Source: UBA3537 sp964219345
GTDB lineage: Bacteria > Bacteroidota > Bacteroidia > Flavobacteriales > Flavobacteriaceae
Reading direction: 5' to 3'
DNA: 64,000 nt
Assembly: GCA_964219345.1 (NCBI GenBank)
Contig: CAXPPN010000024.1
Location: forward strand, 35,864 to 99,863
Below the pieces are notes generated by a model that was not told the DNA's origin, made no database searches, and worked only from the letters and a program-made list of their open reading frames with translations. This document shows, piece after piece, positions 8,479 to 15,934 of this stretch (position 1 is its first letter; each line of letters begins with the position of its first letter). The position numbers and the translations under genes are program-made.

Positions 8479-9276
8479 TTGACATTATTTTTCAAATATT
8501 TTAGTTCTATTGTTTTACTTTTTTTCTTCACTTTGATTCAAGCTCAAACACGTGAATTTTCAGGAATTGTAAAAGCAGATGGAAATGTAGAAGGTATTCA
8601 TATCATCAATAAAACGTCGTATCGTTACGCTACTACCGACAAAAGTGGGGGGTTTATAATTCAAGCAAAATTATCCGATTCATTATATTTTTCATCAATA
8701 CAATATACTCCAAAAATTGTGGTAATAACTCCAAATATTCTTAAAGATAGTTTTATAGAAGTGCGCTTGGAAGACAGTGTGACTGAGCTAGATGAGGTTA
8801 CAGTTGGAAAAATATTAACAGGAGATTTAAATTCAGATATTACTAATTCTGATGCCGAACGTCCTTTAGATTTTTATGATGTGGGTATTCCAGGATATAC
8901 TGGTACAAGAAAAACACAAATTGAAAGTAGACTATATGAGGCAGATGCTGGAAAAATGGTATACCTAGGCTTTCCATATGCGATGCTTAACCTCAATAAA
9001 TTTTTAAATAAAATTACAGGTCGTACAAAAAAATTAAAACAAGCGGTCAAGATTGAAAAAGAAAGAAATATACTCACACACATTAAAGAAGTTGTAGGTC
9101 CAGAACTATTTAAAATAGAGAATCTTTCAGAAGAACTTGTGCCACAATTTTATTATTTCTGTGCTGATGATCCCAATTTTCAGCAACGCTGCGCCAATAG
9201 GAGCGATGTGCAAATTCTTCAGTTTTTACAAGAAAAACTAAAGGAATTCAAAGCCAACAATTTATCAGAAAATTAA
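8479..9276 (+). CDS. Secreted CarboxypepD_reg-like domain protein
   Basis: A 265-residue protein with a signal peptide (hydrophobic to about residue 20, ending IQAQ) and an N-terminal beta-sandwich of the CarboxypepD_reg-like type (TREFSGIVKADGNVEGIHIINKT, then YATTDKSGGFIIQAKLSDSLYFSSI), as found in front of TonB-dependent receptors. Here there is no receptor barrel: the rest (about 110-265) is helical and contains two Cys-containing stretches near FCADDPNF and QRCANR. Homologues are common in Flavobacteriaceae without a known role. The start is TTG at 8479; the frame is closed 9 bases upstream and no ATG lies in the signal region. Confidence 0.85.
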   Translation: MTLFFKYFSSIVLLFFFTLIQAQTREFSGIVKADGNVEGIHIINKTSYRYATTDKSGGFIIQAKLSDSLYFSSIQYTPKIVVITPNILKDSFIEVRLEDSVTELDEVTVGKILTGDLNSDITNSDAERPLDFYDVGIPGYTGTRKTQIESRLYEADAGKMVYLGFPYAMLNLNKFLNKITGRTKKLKQAVKIEKERNILTHIKEVVGPELFKIENLSEELVPQFYYFCADDPNFQQRCANRSDVQILQFLQEKLKEFKANNLSEN

Positions 9277-9288
9277 AGGAATACTTCC

Positions 9289-9296
9289 TATCTTTG
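9289..9296 (+). promoter_or_regulatory. -7 promoter box of tatA
   Basis: TATCTTTG, a TAnnTTTG match, lies only 7 bases before the tatA ATG (9304). If used, transcription would start almost at the start codon, giving a leaderless or near-leaderless mRNA. Confidence 0.5.
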
Positions 9297-9303
9297 TACC
9301 ATT

Positions 9304-9585
9304 ATGAATGCTCTGCCATTGTTTATTAGTAGTACCGAAATTGTTTTCATTCTTTTTATTGTGATTATGGTTTTTGGTGCCGATAAAATCCCCGACATTG
9401 CAAAAGGGTTGGGTAAAGGCATGCGCACCCTAAAAAATGCTTCAAATGATATAAAAACTGAAATCCAACGCAGTGCAGAAAAGCAAGGTATAGACACCGA
9501 TTTGACTAAAGATATCAATGAAGAAATCAATAAAGTTAAAGAAGAAATAGAGGACCTAACAGGTTCAGTTCGTCGAAAATTATAA
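9304..9585 (+). CDS. tatA: Twin-arginine translocase TatA/TatE-type subunit
   Basis: A 93-residue TatA-family subunit that forms the pore for folded proteins in the inner membrane. It has the family layout: short N-terminal membrane helix (EIVFILFIVIMVFG, about residues 11-25), the FG hinge, an amphipathic helix (KIPDIAKGLGKGMRTLKNA) and a charged coiled tail rich in Glu and Lys. The membrane Glu near position 11 (STEIVF) matches the polar residue typical of TatA. No tatC lies nearby. It faces the O-methyltransferase gene tail to tail with a 1-base gap. Confidence 0.93.
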   Translation: MNALPLFISSTEIVFILFIVIMVFGADKIPDIAKGLGKGMRTLKNASNDIKTEIQRSAEKQGIDTDLTKDINEEINKVKEEIEDLTGSVRRKL

Positions 9586-9586
9586 C

Positions 9587-10228
9587 TTATTTTTTCACGC
9601 TTACAGTCAATCCATCACGTATGGGGAGCAGCACTGTTTCCAAGCGATGATCTTCTTTTAAAAGGCGATTGTATTCCAAAACAATTTTTGTTGATGCGTC
9701 ATTTTCATCTATGGCCTCAATGACTTTTCCACTCCACAATACGTTATCAGAAAGAATAACACCTCCAGGGTTTAGTTGATCTATAATTTGATGAAAATAA
9801 TTAATATAATTGGGCTTATCTGCGTCCATAAATACCAAATCGAAAGTTGTGTCCAATGTTGGAATAATTTCCAAAGCAGGCCCCAAATGTTGATGAATTT
9901 GAGTACCATACTTCGACCGATCAAAATACTTTCTTTGAAAATCTACCAATTCTTCATTGATATCAATCGTATGTAGCACGCCATCATTTTGAAGTCCTTC
10001 GGCCAAACAAAGTGCAGAATACCCTGTAAATGTTCCCAATTCTAGAATTGTTTTTGGGCGAATAAGTTTAGATAGCATACTTAAAACACGACCTTGATAG
10101 TGACCACTAAGCATTCGAGGTTGTAATATTTTTTGGTATGTTTCACGAGTTAATGCCTGTAAAAGTTCTGGTTCATCTGCTGAATGTTGAACAACATAAT
10201 CATCTAATTCATCTGAAATGAAATGCAT
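9587..10228 (-). CDS. SAM-dependent O-methyltransferase (family 3, catechol-OMT-like)
   Basis: A 213-residue class I methyltransferase of the bacterial O-methyltransferase family that includes caffeoyl-CoA and catechol OMTs. The SAM site is ILELGTFTGYSALCLAEGL (about residues 56-74), the acidic strand is LHTIDINEE (about 85-93), and the metal/substrate block is DLVFMDADKPNYINY (about 128-142) with SDNVLWSG (about 157-164). Its start shares one base with the stop of the ACMS decarboxylase gene, so it is the last gene of the kynurenine operon. A catecholic or hydroxyanthranilate-like substrate would fit the context, but that is inference. Confidence 0.92.
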   Translation of the reverse strand: MHFISDELDDYVVQHSADEPELLQALTRETYQKILQPRMLSGHYQGRVLSMLSKLIRPKTILELGTFTGYSALCLAEGLQNDGVLHTIDINEELVDFQRKYFDRSKYGTQIHQHLGPALEIIPTLDTTFDLVFMDADKPNYINYFHQIIDQLNPGGVILSDNVLWSGKVIEAIDENDASTKIVLEYNRLLKEDHRLETVLLPIRDGLTVSVKK

Positions 10229-11310
10229 TATCCTAAAATTTTCTGTGTAAATTCTTCAATTTTTTTCTGATCATTACCAAACAACCATCGCAACACATTG
10301 TCTTCCCAAATTTCATCATATTGTTCTTGATTAATGATGTTTCTTTCTTTTGCTAGATCCAATAATTTTCCTGGGTAAGATGATTGTGCCTCACTTTCCA
10401 TTTCCCCAAGCGGGTAGGGGTCGTCTAGTCCCATAATGATTTGATTGCTTCCTTGTCTTTTGAGCATCAAATTAAAAGAATCTGTATCGTGAACCAAAGT
10501 GTCAAAATATATATTTGGGTGTCCAACAGCTTTTCGTGGATGCGTTTTTCCATCAAATAAATCGGGGCGTCCATCAAATCCTTGTATACGTCTTCCAAGA
10601 TTCATTTGTGCCATTTGTCCACCGTGTGCAAAACAGGTTCTAATGTTCGGAAAACGTTCTTGCATTCCGTTTAAGGTATAAAAATGATAAGCGTCTCCAC
10701 ATTGAGCCAACATCCAAATCAAATGAAAACGCCATGAGGTATTTTCAAGTTTAATCATTTTATCGCCATCGTAGGGGTGTACTTCAATGGCTAAATTATA
10801 TTTGTTTGCCAATTCAAAAATAGCGTCATTTTCTCTATCAAAAACACTTCGCCATTGGCCAATACTATCCATAAAATGTGTAGGCAGGCACAGTACTTTT
10901 AGGTCTAATTCTTCAACACATCGTTCAATTTCCCATAAGGCGCCATGAATAAATCCTGGATGGACAACAAAACCACAAGTAAACTTTTTGCCATGCTTTT
11001 GTTGAATTTTAGCATTAAAATCATTTTGAAAACGCAAGGCTTTTTTCATCATCTCGAGACGTAATCCATTCCCATACAATTGAGAGAGATTCAGTACAAC
11101 GGCATGATCAATTTTATTTTTCTCCATCCAATCTAGTTTTTCATCAAGAAAAAAACTAGAATGGGTTACTGGACGACTCCAACCTTTTTGAAGCATATAT
11201 TTTCTTTCGTCATCAACCCAAAAAATTTCTTTGTCTTTCATAAATTGAGGGATTTCCTCTGGATATGGAAGCAAGTGTGAGTGTCCGTTGATGCGCAGTT
11301 TACGTTTCAT
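10228..11310 (-). CDS. 2-amino-3-carboxymuconate-6-semialdehyde decarboxylase (ACMSD family amidohydrolase)
   Basis: ACMSD removes CO2 from 2-amino-3-carboxymuconate semialdehyde, steering it away from quinolinate and NAD. The 360-residue product has the metal-binding HxH at the N-terminus (INGHSHLLP, His 10 and 12), a further His in IEVHPYDGDKM (about 183-193), CFAHGGQM (about 232-239) and the metal Asp in MGLDDPYPLGE (about 302-312), equivalent to the family GTDYPFPLGE block. It lies 9 bases after the 3-hydroxyanthranilate dioxygenase gene that makes its substrate, so the function is well supported. The sequence is longer at the N-terminus than some bacterial homologues. Confidence 0.93.
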   Translation of the reverse strand: MKRKLRINGHSHLLPYPEEIPQFMKDKEIFWVDDERKYMLQKGWSRPVTHSSFFLDEKLDWMEKNKIDHAVVLNLSQLYGNGLRLEMMKKALRFQNDFNAKIQQKHGKKFTCGFVVHPGFIHGALWEIERCVEELDLKVLCLPTHFMDSIGQWRSVFDRENDAIFELANKYNLAIEVHPYDGDKMIKLENTSWRFHLIWMLAQCGDAYHFYTLNGMQERFPNIRTCFAHGGQMAQMNLGRRIQGFDGRPDLFDGKTHPRKAVGHPNIYFDTLVHDTDSFNLMLKRQGSNQIIMGLDDPYPLGEMESEAQSSYPGKLLDLAKERNIINQEQYDEIWEDNVLRWLFGNDQKKIEEFTQKILG

Positions 11311-11319
11311 TTTTGTGAT

Positions 11320-11844
11320 TTATAAATTATTTGGAGCTTCCATTTTTGCACCGCATTTATCGCAAGTACATTTTTCGGTATCGGAATAATAGCGGTCAAA
11401 AATTGCCGGCATATCTGTTTCAATATTTTGTAGTGTAAATGGTTCTCTATAAAGCTGATGACTACATTGCTCACAATACCATTCCAACGCATCTTGAACG
11501 CCTTCTGCTCTTGGATATTCAATGACCAGTCCAACAGTATTGGCGCCTCGTTGAGGTGAGTGTGGTACTTTTGCAGGTAGTAAATAGATGTCACCTTCTT
11601 TGATATGCACATCTTTTGATGCACCATTTTCAATTATTTTCAAAATAATATCACCTTCAATTTGATAGAAAAATTCAGGTGTTTCATTGTAATGATAATC
11701 TTTTCTATTGTTTGGTCCTCCAACAACCATCACAATAAATTCACCGTCTTTCCAAACACATTTGTTACCAACAGGGGGCTTTAATAGATCACGATTTTCT
11801 TCAATCCAAGCCCTAAAATTAAGTGGGGATACTAGCGTACTCAT
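11320..11844 (-). CDS. 3-hydroxyanthranilate 3,4-dioxygenase
   Basis: This Fe(II) cupin dioxygenase opens the ring of 3-hydroxyanthranilate to 2-amino-3-carboxymuconate semialdehyde. The 174 residues match the bacterial NbaC length. The iron ligands fit DYHYNETPEFFYQIEG (about residues 48-63) and VPHSPQRG (about 92-99). The C-terminal rubredoxin-like metal site is intact: CEQC (about 126-129) and CTCDKCG (about 158-164). It sits in the middle of the kynurenine operon between an SDR (33-base gap) and ACMSD. Confidence 0.96.
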   Translation of the reverse strand: MSTLVSPLNFRAWIEENRDLLKPPVGNKCVWKDGEFIVMVVGGPNNRKDYHYNETPEFFYQIEGDIILKIIENGASKDVHIKEGDIYLLPAKVPHSPQRGANTVGLVIEYPRAEGVQDALEWYCEQCSHQLYREPFTLQNIETDMPAIFDRYYSDTEKCTCDKCGAKMEAPNNL

Positions 11845-11877
11845 GGTATTCTTTTTTTTGTTGTTATTGCTATAAAG

Positions 11878-12660
11878 TTACAAAGATTTTGTTCGTCCAC
11901 CATCAACTGGAATATTTATTCCATTGATATAGCCTGCAGCTTCACTGGCCAAAAACACAATAGTATTGGCAGTTTCTTCTGGTTTTGCAAAGCGTTTAGC
12001 AGGGGTATATGTTTTCATAATACGTTCCATTTCTTTAAATGAAACATTGGCTTTTTTTGCTTTGACTTCAATAATTTCGTTCAATCGTTCAGTCTCTGTA
12101 AATCCAGGTAATACATTATTGACTGTAATTCCAAAAGCCCCCAATTCGAATGAAAGTGTTTTACTCCAATTTCCAACGGCATTGCGAATAGTATTGCTTA
12201 CCCCCAAACCTTCGATAGGTTCTTTTACAGAAGTTGAAATCACATTAATAATGCGTCCATATTTCTCAGATTTCATAAAAGGAACAACAAGTTGTGTCAA
12301 AATATGATTGCATTTTAAATGTTGTGTAAATGCAGATTCAAATTGTTCTAAAGTCGCCTCTAAAATAGCACCACTTCGAGGTCCTCCGGTATTATTGATA
12401 AGAATATGAAATCCTTTATGTGAGTTTAAATATTTTTCAACATTTATTTTTAGTTCTTCAGGATTTGAAAAATCGGCAACTATATAATCATGAGCCGCAG
12501 TTTTTGGTAATTCGGATACTATTTTTTTGAGTTTTTCTTCGTTACGAGCCACAAGCGTAACACGTGTACCTTCACTGGCTAGTGCAACAGCAGTAGCATG
12601 CCCAATCCCTTGAGTACTTCCACAAACTAACGCCGATTTGTTATTTAAATTTAACTCCAT
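11878..12660 (-). CDS. SDR-family protein with a non-canonical active site
   Basis: A 260-residue Rossmann-fold short-chain dehydrogenase/reductase. The cofactor loop is CGSTQGIGHA (residues 13-22) and the NNTGG block (89-93) replaces the usual NNAG. The catalytic YxxxK is absent: at the expected place the sequence is VSNTIRNAVGNW (about 154-165), so Ser-Asn-x-x-Arg stands in for Tyr-x-x-x-Lys, while the Ser of STS (142-144) remains. I recall a clade of SDRs with this SN..R feature, so it is not random decay. It lies 6 bases after the semialdehyde dehydrogenase gene inside the kynurenine operon. Its step in the pathway is unknown; a reductase on a muconate-type product is one guess. Confidence 0.88.
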   Translation of the reverse strand: MELNLNNKSALVCGSTQGIGHATAVALASEGTRVTLVARNEEKLKKIVSELPKTAAHDYIVADFSNPEELKINVEKYLNSHKGFHILINNTGGPRSGAILEATLEQFESAFTQHLKCNHILTQLVVPFMKSEKYGRIINVISTSVKEPIEGLGVSNTIRNAVGNWSKTLSFELGAFGITVNNVLPGFTETERLNEIIEVKAKKANVSFKEMERIMKTYTPAKRFAKPEETANTIVFLASEAAGYINGINIPVDGGRTKSL

Positions 12661-12666
12661 ATCATC

Positions 12667-14112
12667 TTATTCATAATTAATACATACATTTTTTGCTTCC
12701 GTAAAAAAGCGTAAGACTTCAAAACCACCTTCACATCCAACCCCAGATGATTTTGCACCTCCAAAAGGGGTACGCAAATCGCGTTGCAGCCATGTATTGA
12801 TCCATACAATTCCTGTTTGCAATTGCTCTGAAAAATAGAGACTTCGTTTTAGATTATTGGTCCAAACTGTAGCGGACAGACCATATTTTACATTATTAGC
12901 TAGTTTTAGAGCTTCTGTGTCTCCTTTGAACGGCATCAAAGTAACCACTGGTCCAAAAATTTCTTCTTGATTTAATACACAGTCATTAGATGAAACTTCA
13001 ATAACTGTAGGCTGCATATAGTATCCATTTTTTCCATTTTCAACAGAAACACGCTCACCTCCATACAAAACAGTTGCATTCTCTTGTTTTACTTGTTCTA
13101 TATAGCTCAAAACTTTGTCTAGATGAGGTTTGGAGACTAATGCACCAATATCAATGTTTTTTTCTGATGGTAGACCTACTTTTAATTGTTTTACTTTTTC
13201 AATAAAATCATTTTTAAATTGCTCATAAATCGACGCTTCTACAAAAATCCGACTTCCACAAAGACAAATTTGTCCTTGATTTGCAAACGAAGATTTAACG
13301 GTAGTTGAAAGCATTTTCTTATAATCACAATCTGCAAATATGATATTAGGATTTTTCCCTCCCAATTCGAGAGATAATTTTTTAAAAAGTGGCGCTGCTG
13401 TTTTAGCAATATGTGCACCTGTTTTTGTTCCTCCGGTAAATGAAATTGCTTTGATGTTTGGATGCTCCACAATGGCCTGACCTGTTGTGGTGCCCATTCC
13501 ATGAACAATATTTAGAACCCCTTTTGGAAGTCCTGCTTTGGTGCATATTTCTGCCAACAAAAAAGCAGTATAAGGGGTAACTTCACTAGGCTTGGCCACT
13601 ACGCAGTTTCCTGCGGCTAGTGCTGGTGCTATTTTCCATGTAAAGAGGTAAAGAGGTAAGTTCCAAGGTGAAATACAACCCACTACACCAATGGGTTGGC
13701 GTAAGGTAAAATTGATGTTTTTTTGTGAAATTTGTTCGTGACTTTCGCTATAAAACTGTGTTATTGCTTGGCTGAAAAACCTAAAATTAAGTGCTGCTCT
13801 AGGGATATCCACTTTTTTGGCTAAACTTAATGGTTTGCCATTATCCATGCTCTCGGCAACCGCCAATGTATCTAATTTTGATACAATCAAATCGGCTATT
13901 TTATAAAGAATTTCACTACGCTGTTCGACCGATGTTTTGGACCACGAAGCAAATGCATTATTGGCCGCTTTATAGGCCTCTTCAACATCTTTATCAGTCG
14001 AATTGGGTAGTTTACCATACACTACACCAGTACTCGGGTCTATGGCCTCTAACCATTCGTTGTTTGAGGACTCGTAATAGGTTCCGTTGATGTAATTTTT
14101 TATGGTAATCAT
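12667..14112 (-). CDS. 2-aminomuconic semialdehyde dehydrogenase (ALDH superfamily)
   Basis: An NAD+-dependent aldehyde dehydrogenase of 481 residues, of the 2-hydroxy/2-aminomuconic semialdehyde type. It shows the substrate-channel start NYINGTYYES, PSEVTPYTAFLLAE (cofactor region, about 175-188), AISFTGGTKTGAHIA (about 219-233), the general-base Glu in LSLELGGKNPNIIF (about 242-255) and the nucleophile Cys in NQGQICLCGSR (about 274-284), plus NQEEIFGPVVTL (about 375-386). In context it oxidises 2-aminomuconate semialdehyde, the ACMSD product, to 2-aminomuconate. It shares one base with the upstream RidA gene stop. Confidence 0.92.
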   Translation of the reverse strand: MITIKNYINGTYYESSNNEWLEAIDPSTGVVYGKLPNSTDKDVEEAYKAANNAFASWSKTSVEQRSEILYKIADLIVSKLDTLAVAESMDNGKPLSLAKKVDIPRAALNFRFFSQAITQFYSESHEQISQKNINFTLRQPIGVVGCISPWNLPLYLFTWKIAPALAAGNCVVAKPSEVTPYTAFLLAEICTKAGLPKGVLNIVHGMGTTTGQAIVEHPNIKAISFTGGTKTGAHIAKTAAPLFKKLSLELGGKNPNIIFADCDYKKMLSTTVKSSFANQGQICLCGSRIFVEASIYEQFKNDFIEKVKQLKVGLPSEKNIDIGALVSKPHLDKVLSYIEQVKQENATVLYGGERVSVENGKNGYYMQPTVIEVSSNDCVLNQEEIFGPVVTLMPFKGDTEALKLANNVKYGLSATVWTNNLKRSLYFSEQLQTGIVWINTWLQRDLRTPFGGAKSSGVGCEGGFEVLRFFTEAKNVCINYE

Positions 14113-14513
14113 TACTGTTTTTTATAAGCTACTACTTTTATTTCAATCACTAGGTCGGGGTGTGGAAGTTGATGTACTGCTACGGTAGTTCTTGTTGGTC
14201 CTGTATCAGTATCAAAAAACTCTGCATAGGCCTTGTTATAATCTGCAAAATCATTCATATTAACCAAAAATGAGGTCACATCTACCACATCTGCTAATGA
14301 TGCTCCCTCTTTAGCTAAATTTTTATCAATGTTTTGAAGTACTTCTCGGGTTTGAACGGCCACATCCAATTTTTTTGTGCCCATACTGTCTATTTGCTCT
14401 GCCCCTGCAATACTATTGTCTGCTCGTCTAGAACTTGTTCCAGAAACAAAAATAAAATCACCTACACGTTTTGTGTGTGGATAGGCGCCTCTTGGTGTGA
14501 CTGTTTTACTCAT
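14112..14513 (-). CDS. RidA/YjgF-family protein, probable 2-aminomuconate deaminase
   Basis: A 133-residue RidA-fold protein (YjgF/YER057c/UK114). It opens TPRGAYPHTKRVGDFIFVSGTSSRR, keeps the conserved Gly-rich FVSGT block (about residues 22-26) and the Arg of GPTRTTVAVHQLP (about 106-118), and ends LVIEIKVVAYKK. Closely similar RidA proteins (AmnD/NbaF type) deaminate 2-aminomuconate to 4-oxalocrotonate. Its place directly before the semialdehyde dehydrogenase gene supports that role rather than generic enamine clearing. It follows the kynurenine monooxygenase gene after 17 bases. Confidence 0.88.
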   Translation of the reverse strand: MSKTVTPRGAYPHTKRVGDFIFVSGTSSRRADNSIAGAEQIDSMGTKKLDVAVQTREVLQNIDKNLAKEGASLADVVDVTSFLVNMNDFADYNKAYAEFFDTDTGPTRTTVAVHQLPHPDLVIEIKVVAYKKQ

Positions 14514-14530
14514 AATTTAAAATTTTACAG

Positions 14531-15934
14531 TTAATGATTTAAGGTTTTAGCAATCTTATCATCTTCCAAAATGGAATTGGTTTCTTTTTTAATTTTTTCA
14601 TAAAGCGATGAAATGGATATGTTTTGGTCGATCCCCTCATCATTAATCATATTTAATATGGCCTTATCTTGTGCTCTTCCTCTAATCATGGCCTCGTGAT
14701 AGCCCATATCTTCCCTAAAAGTAACCATTGAATATTTAGAAAAGTAATCGTTTGGGAGTTCTGTTTCTAAAGTCATTTCTAAGGCACGTTTTTTCTGAAA
14801 AAGGGCATTTGCGACATGGTCTTTCATTTCGTGGAAATTATCAATAGCCAAGTCTGCAATACCGTCTGCGTCTATTTTTCGCTTTTGTTGAAAGGCTTTA
14901 AATGTTTTTTCCCAGTTGCCATCATGCTGCTCTAAAAAAGTATCAAATTCTACAACATCCTCAAAGGAAGCATTCATCCCTTGACCATAAAAAGGTACAA
15001 TAGCATGTGCTGCATCTCCGAGTAACAGGTTTTTGCCTTTAAATTGCCATGGAAAACATTTTACAGTGCCTAGTGGTGCTGTTGGATTTTCAAAAAATTC
15101 TGATGCCAAATTTGGCATCAACTCTAAAGCATCTGGAAATTCATTTTTAAAGAAATTCAATACTTTTTCTTTGGTTGTCAGATTGTTGAAGTTGTAGGTT
15201 CCACCTTCGTAAGCCAAAAATAGAGTTACGGTAAAACTTCCATCCAAATTTGGTAATGCTATAATCATATACTCACCTCTTGGCCAAATGTGAAGTGCGT
15301 TTTTAAATGCTCTAAACGCACCATCTTTAGAGGGAGGAATAGTCAATTCTTTATAGCAATGTGTTAGAAAATTTTGAGAAAAACTAAATAAAAACTTACG
15401 TTCCAAAAAGTAACTTTTTCGCAGTGCTGAACCTGCTCCATCGGTTCCAAAAATAAGGTCTGCGGTGCAGTCAAAAGTTTGTCCATTTTCAGTATTGATG
15501 AAATTGGCAGTGTTATTTTCAAAATCAACAGCATTACATTTACTATTGAATTCAATTTTTACATTTTCAAGTGCTTCGGCCTCATCCATTAGAAGCGCAG
15601 TAAGCAGCTCTCTTGATATCGAATTTATGTATTCGTCTTCGCGCCCGCTGTACCTAGAGAGTTTTGTTTTACCCTCTCTATCATGTAACATACGGCCATG
15701 CATTGGAATACAAAGTTTCATGACTTTATCTTCCAAACCAACCATTTTCATGGCTTTGATGCCTCTGTTGGAAAAGGCCAAATTGATAGACCGTCCAGCG
15801 CTGATATCAACTTTTCTTAGGTCTGGTCTAAGCTCCATAACACGGACGTTGTATCCTCTTTGTCCTAGACGTAATGCCAAAAGAGAACCACACAGCCCAG
15901 CTCCAATAATTAAAATAGTTTCTTTTTGTTTCAT
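14531..15934 (-). CDS. kmo: Kynurenine 3-monooxygenase (FAD-dependent)
   Basis: KMO hydroxylates L-kynurenine to 3-hydroxykynurenine with NADPH and O2. The 467-residue flavoprotein starts with the FAD dinucleotide fold IIGAGLCGSLLALRLGQRG (about residues 7-25), has AGRSINLAFSNRGIKAM (about 47-63), the DG motif LIFGTDGAGSALRKSYF (about 160-176) and the second FAD motif LLLGDAAHAIVPFYGQGMNAS (about 310-330), whose PFYGQGMNA block is typical of KMO. The C-terminal part is helical. Its ATG overlaps the kynureninase stop (ATGA), showing translational coupling in the operon. Confidence 0.96.
   Translation of the reverse strand: MKQKETILIIGAGLCGSLLALRLGQRGYNVRVMELRPDLRKVDISAGRSINLAFSNRGIKAMKMVGLEDKVMKLCIPMHGRMLHDREGKTKLSRYSGREDEYINSISRELLTALLMDEAEALENVKIEFNSKCNAVDFENNTANFINTENGQTFDCTADLIFGTDGAGSALRKSYFLERKFLFSFSQNFLTHCYKELTIPPSKDGAFRAFKNALHIWPRGEYMIIALPNLDGSFTVTLFLAYEGGTYNFNNLTTKEKVLNFFKNEFPDALELMPNLASEFFENPTAPLGTVKCFPWQFKGKNLLLGDAAHAIVPFYGQGMNASFEDVVEFDTFLEQHDGNWEKTFKAFQQKRKIDADGIADLAIDNFHEMKDHVANALFQKKRALEMTLETELPNDYFSKYSMVTFREDMGYHEAMIRGRAQDKAILNMINDEGIDQNISISSLYEKIKKETNSILEDDKIAKTLNH

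Noticed and set aside
11307..11633. Second frame over the 3-hydroxyanthranilate dioxygenase gene
   Set aside because: Shadow frame; the cupin frame shows intact iron and zinc ligand motifs.
12667..14112. Reading the aldehyde dehydrogenase as a betaine or lactaldehyde enzyme
   Set aside because: Operon context with ACMSD and the RidA deaminase fits the 2-aminomuconate semialdehyde step better.
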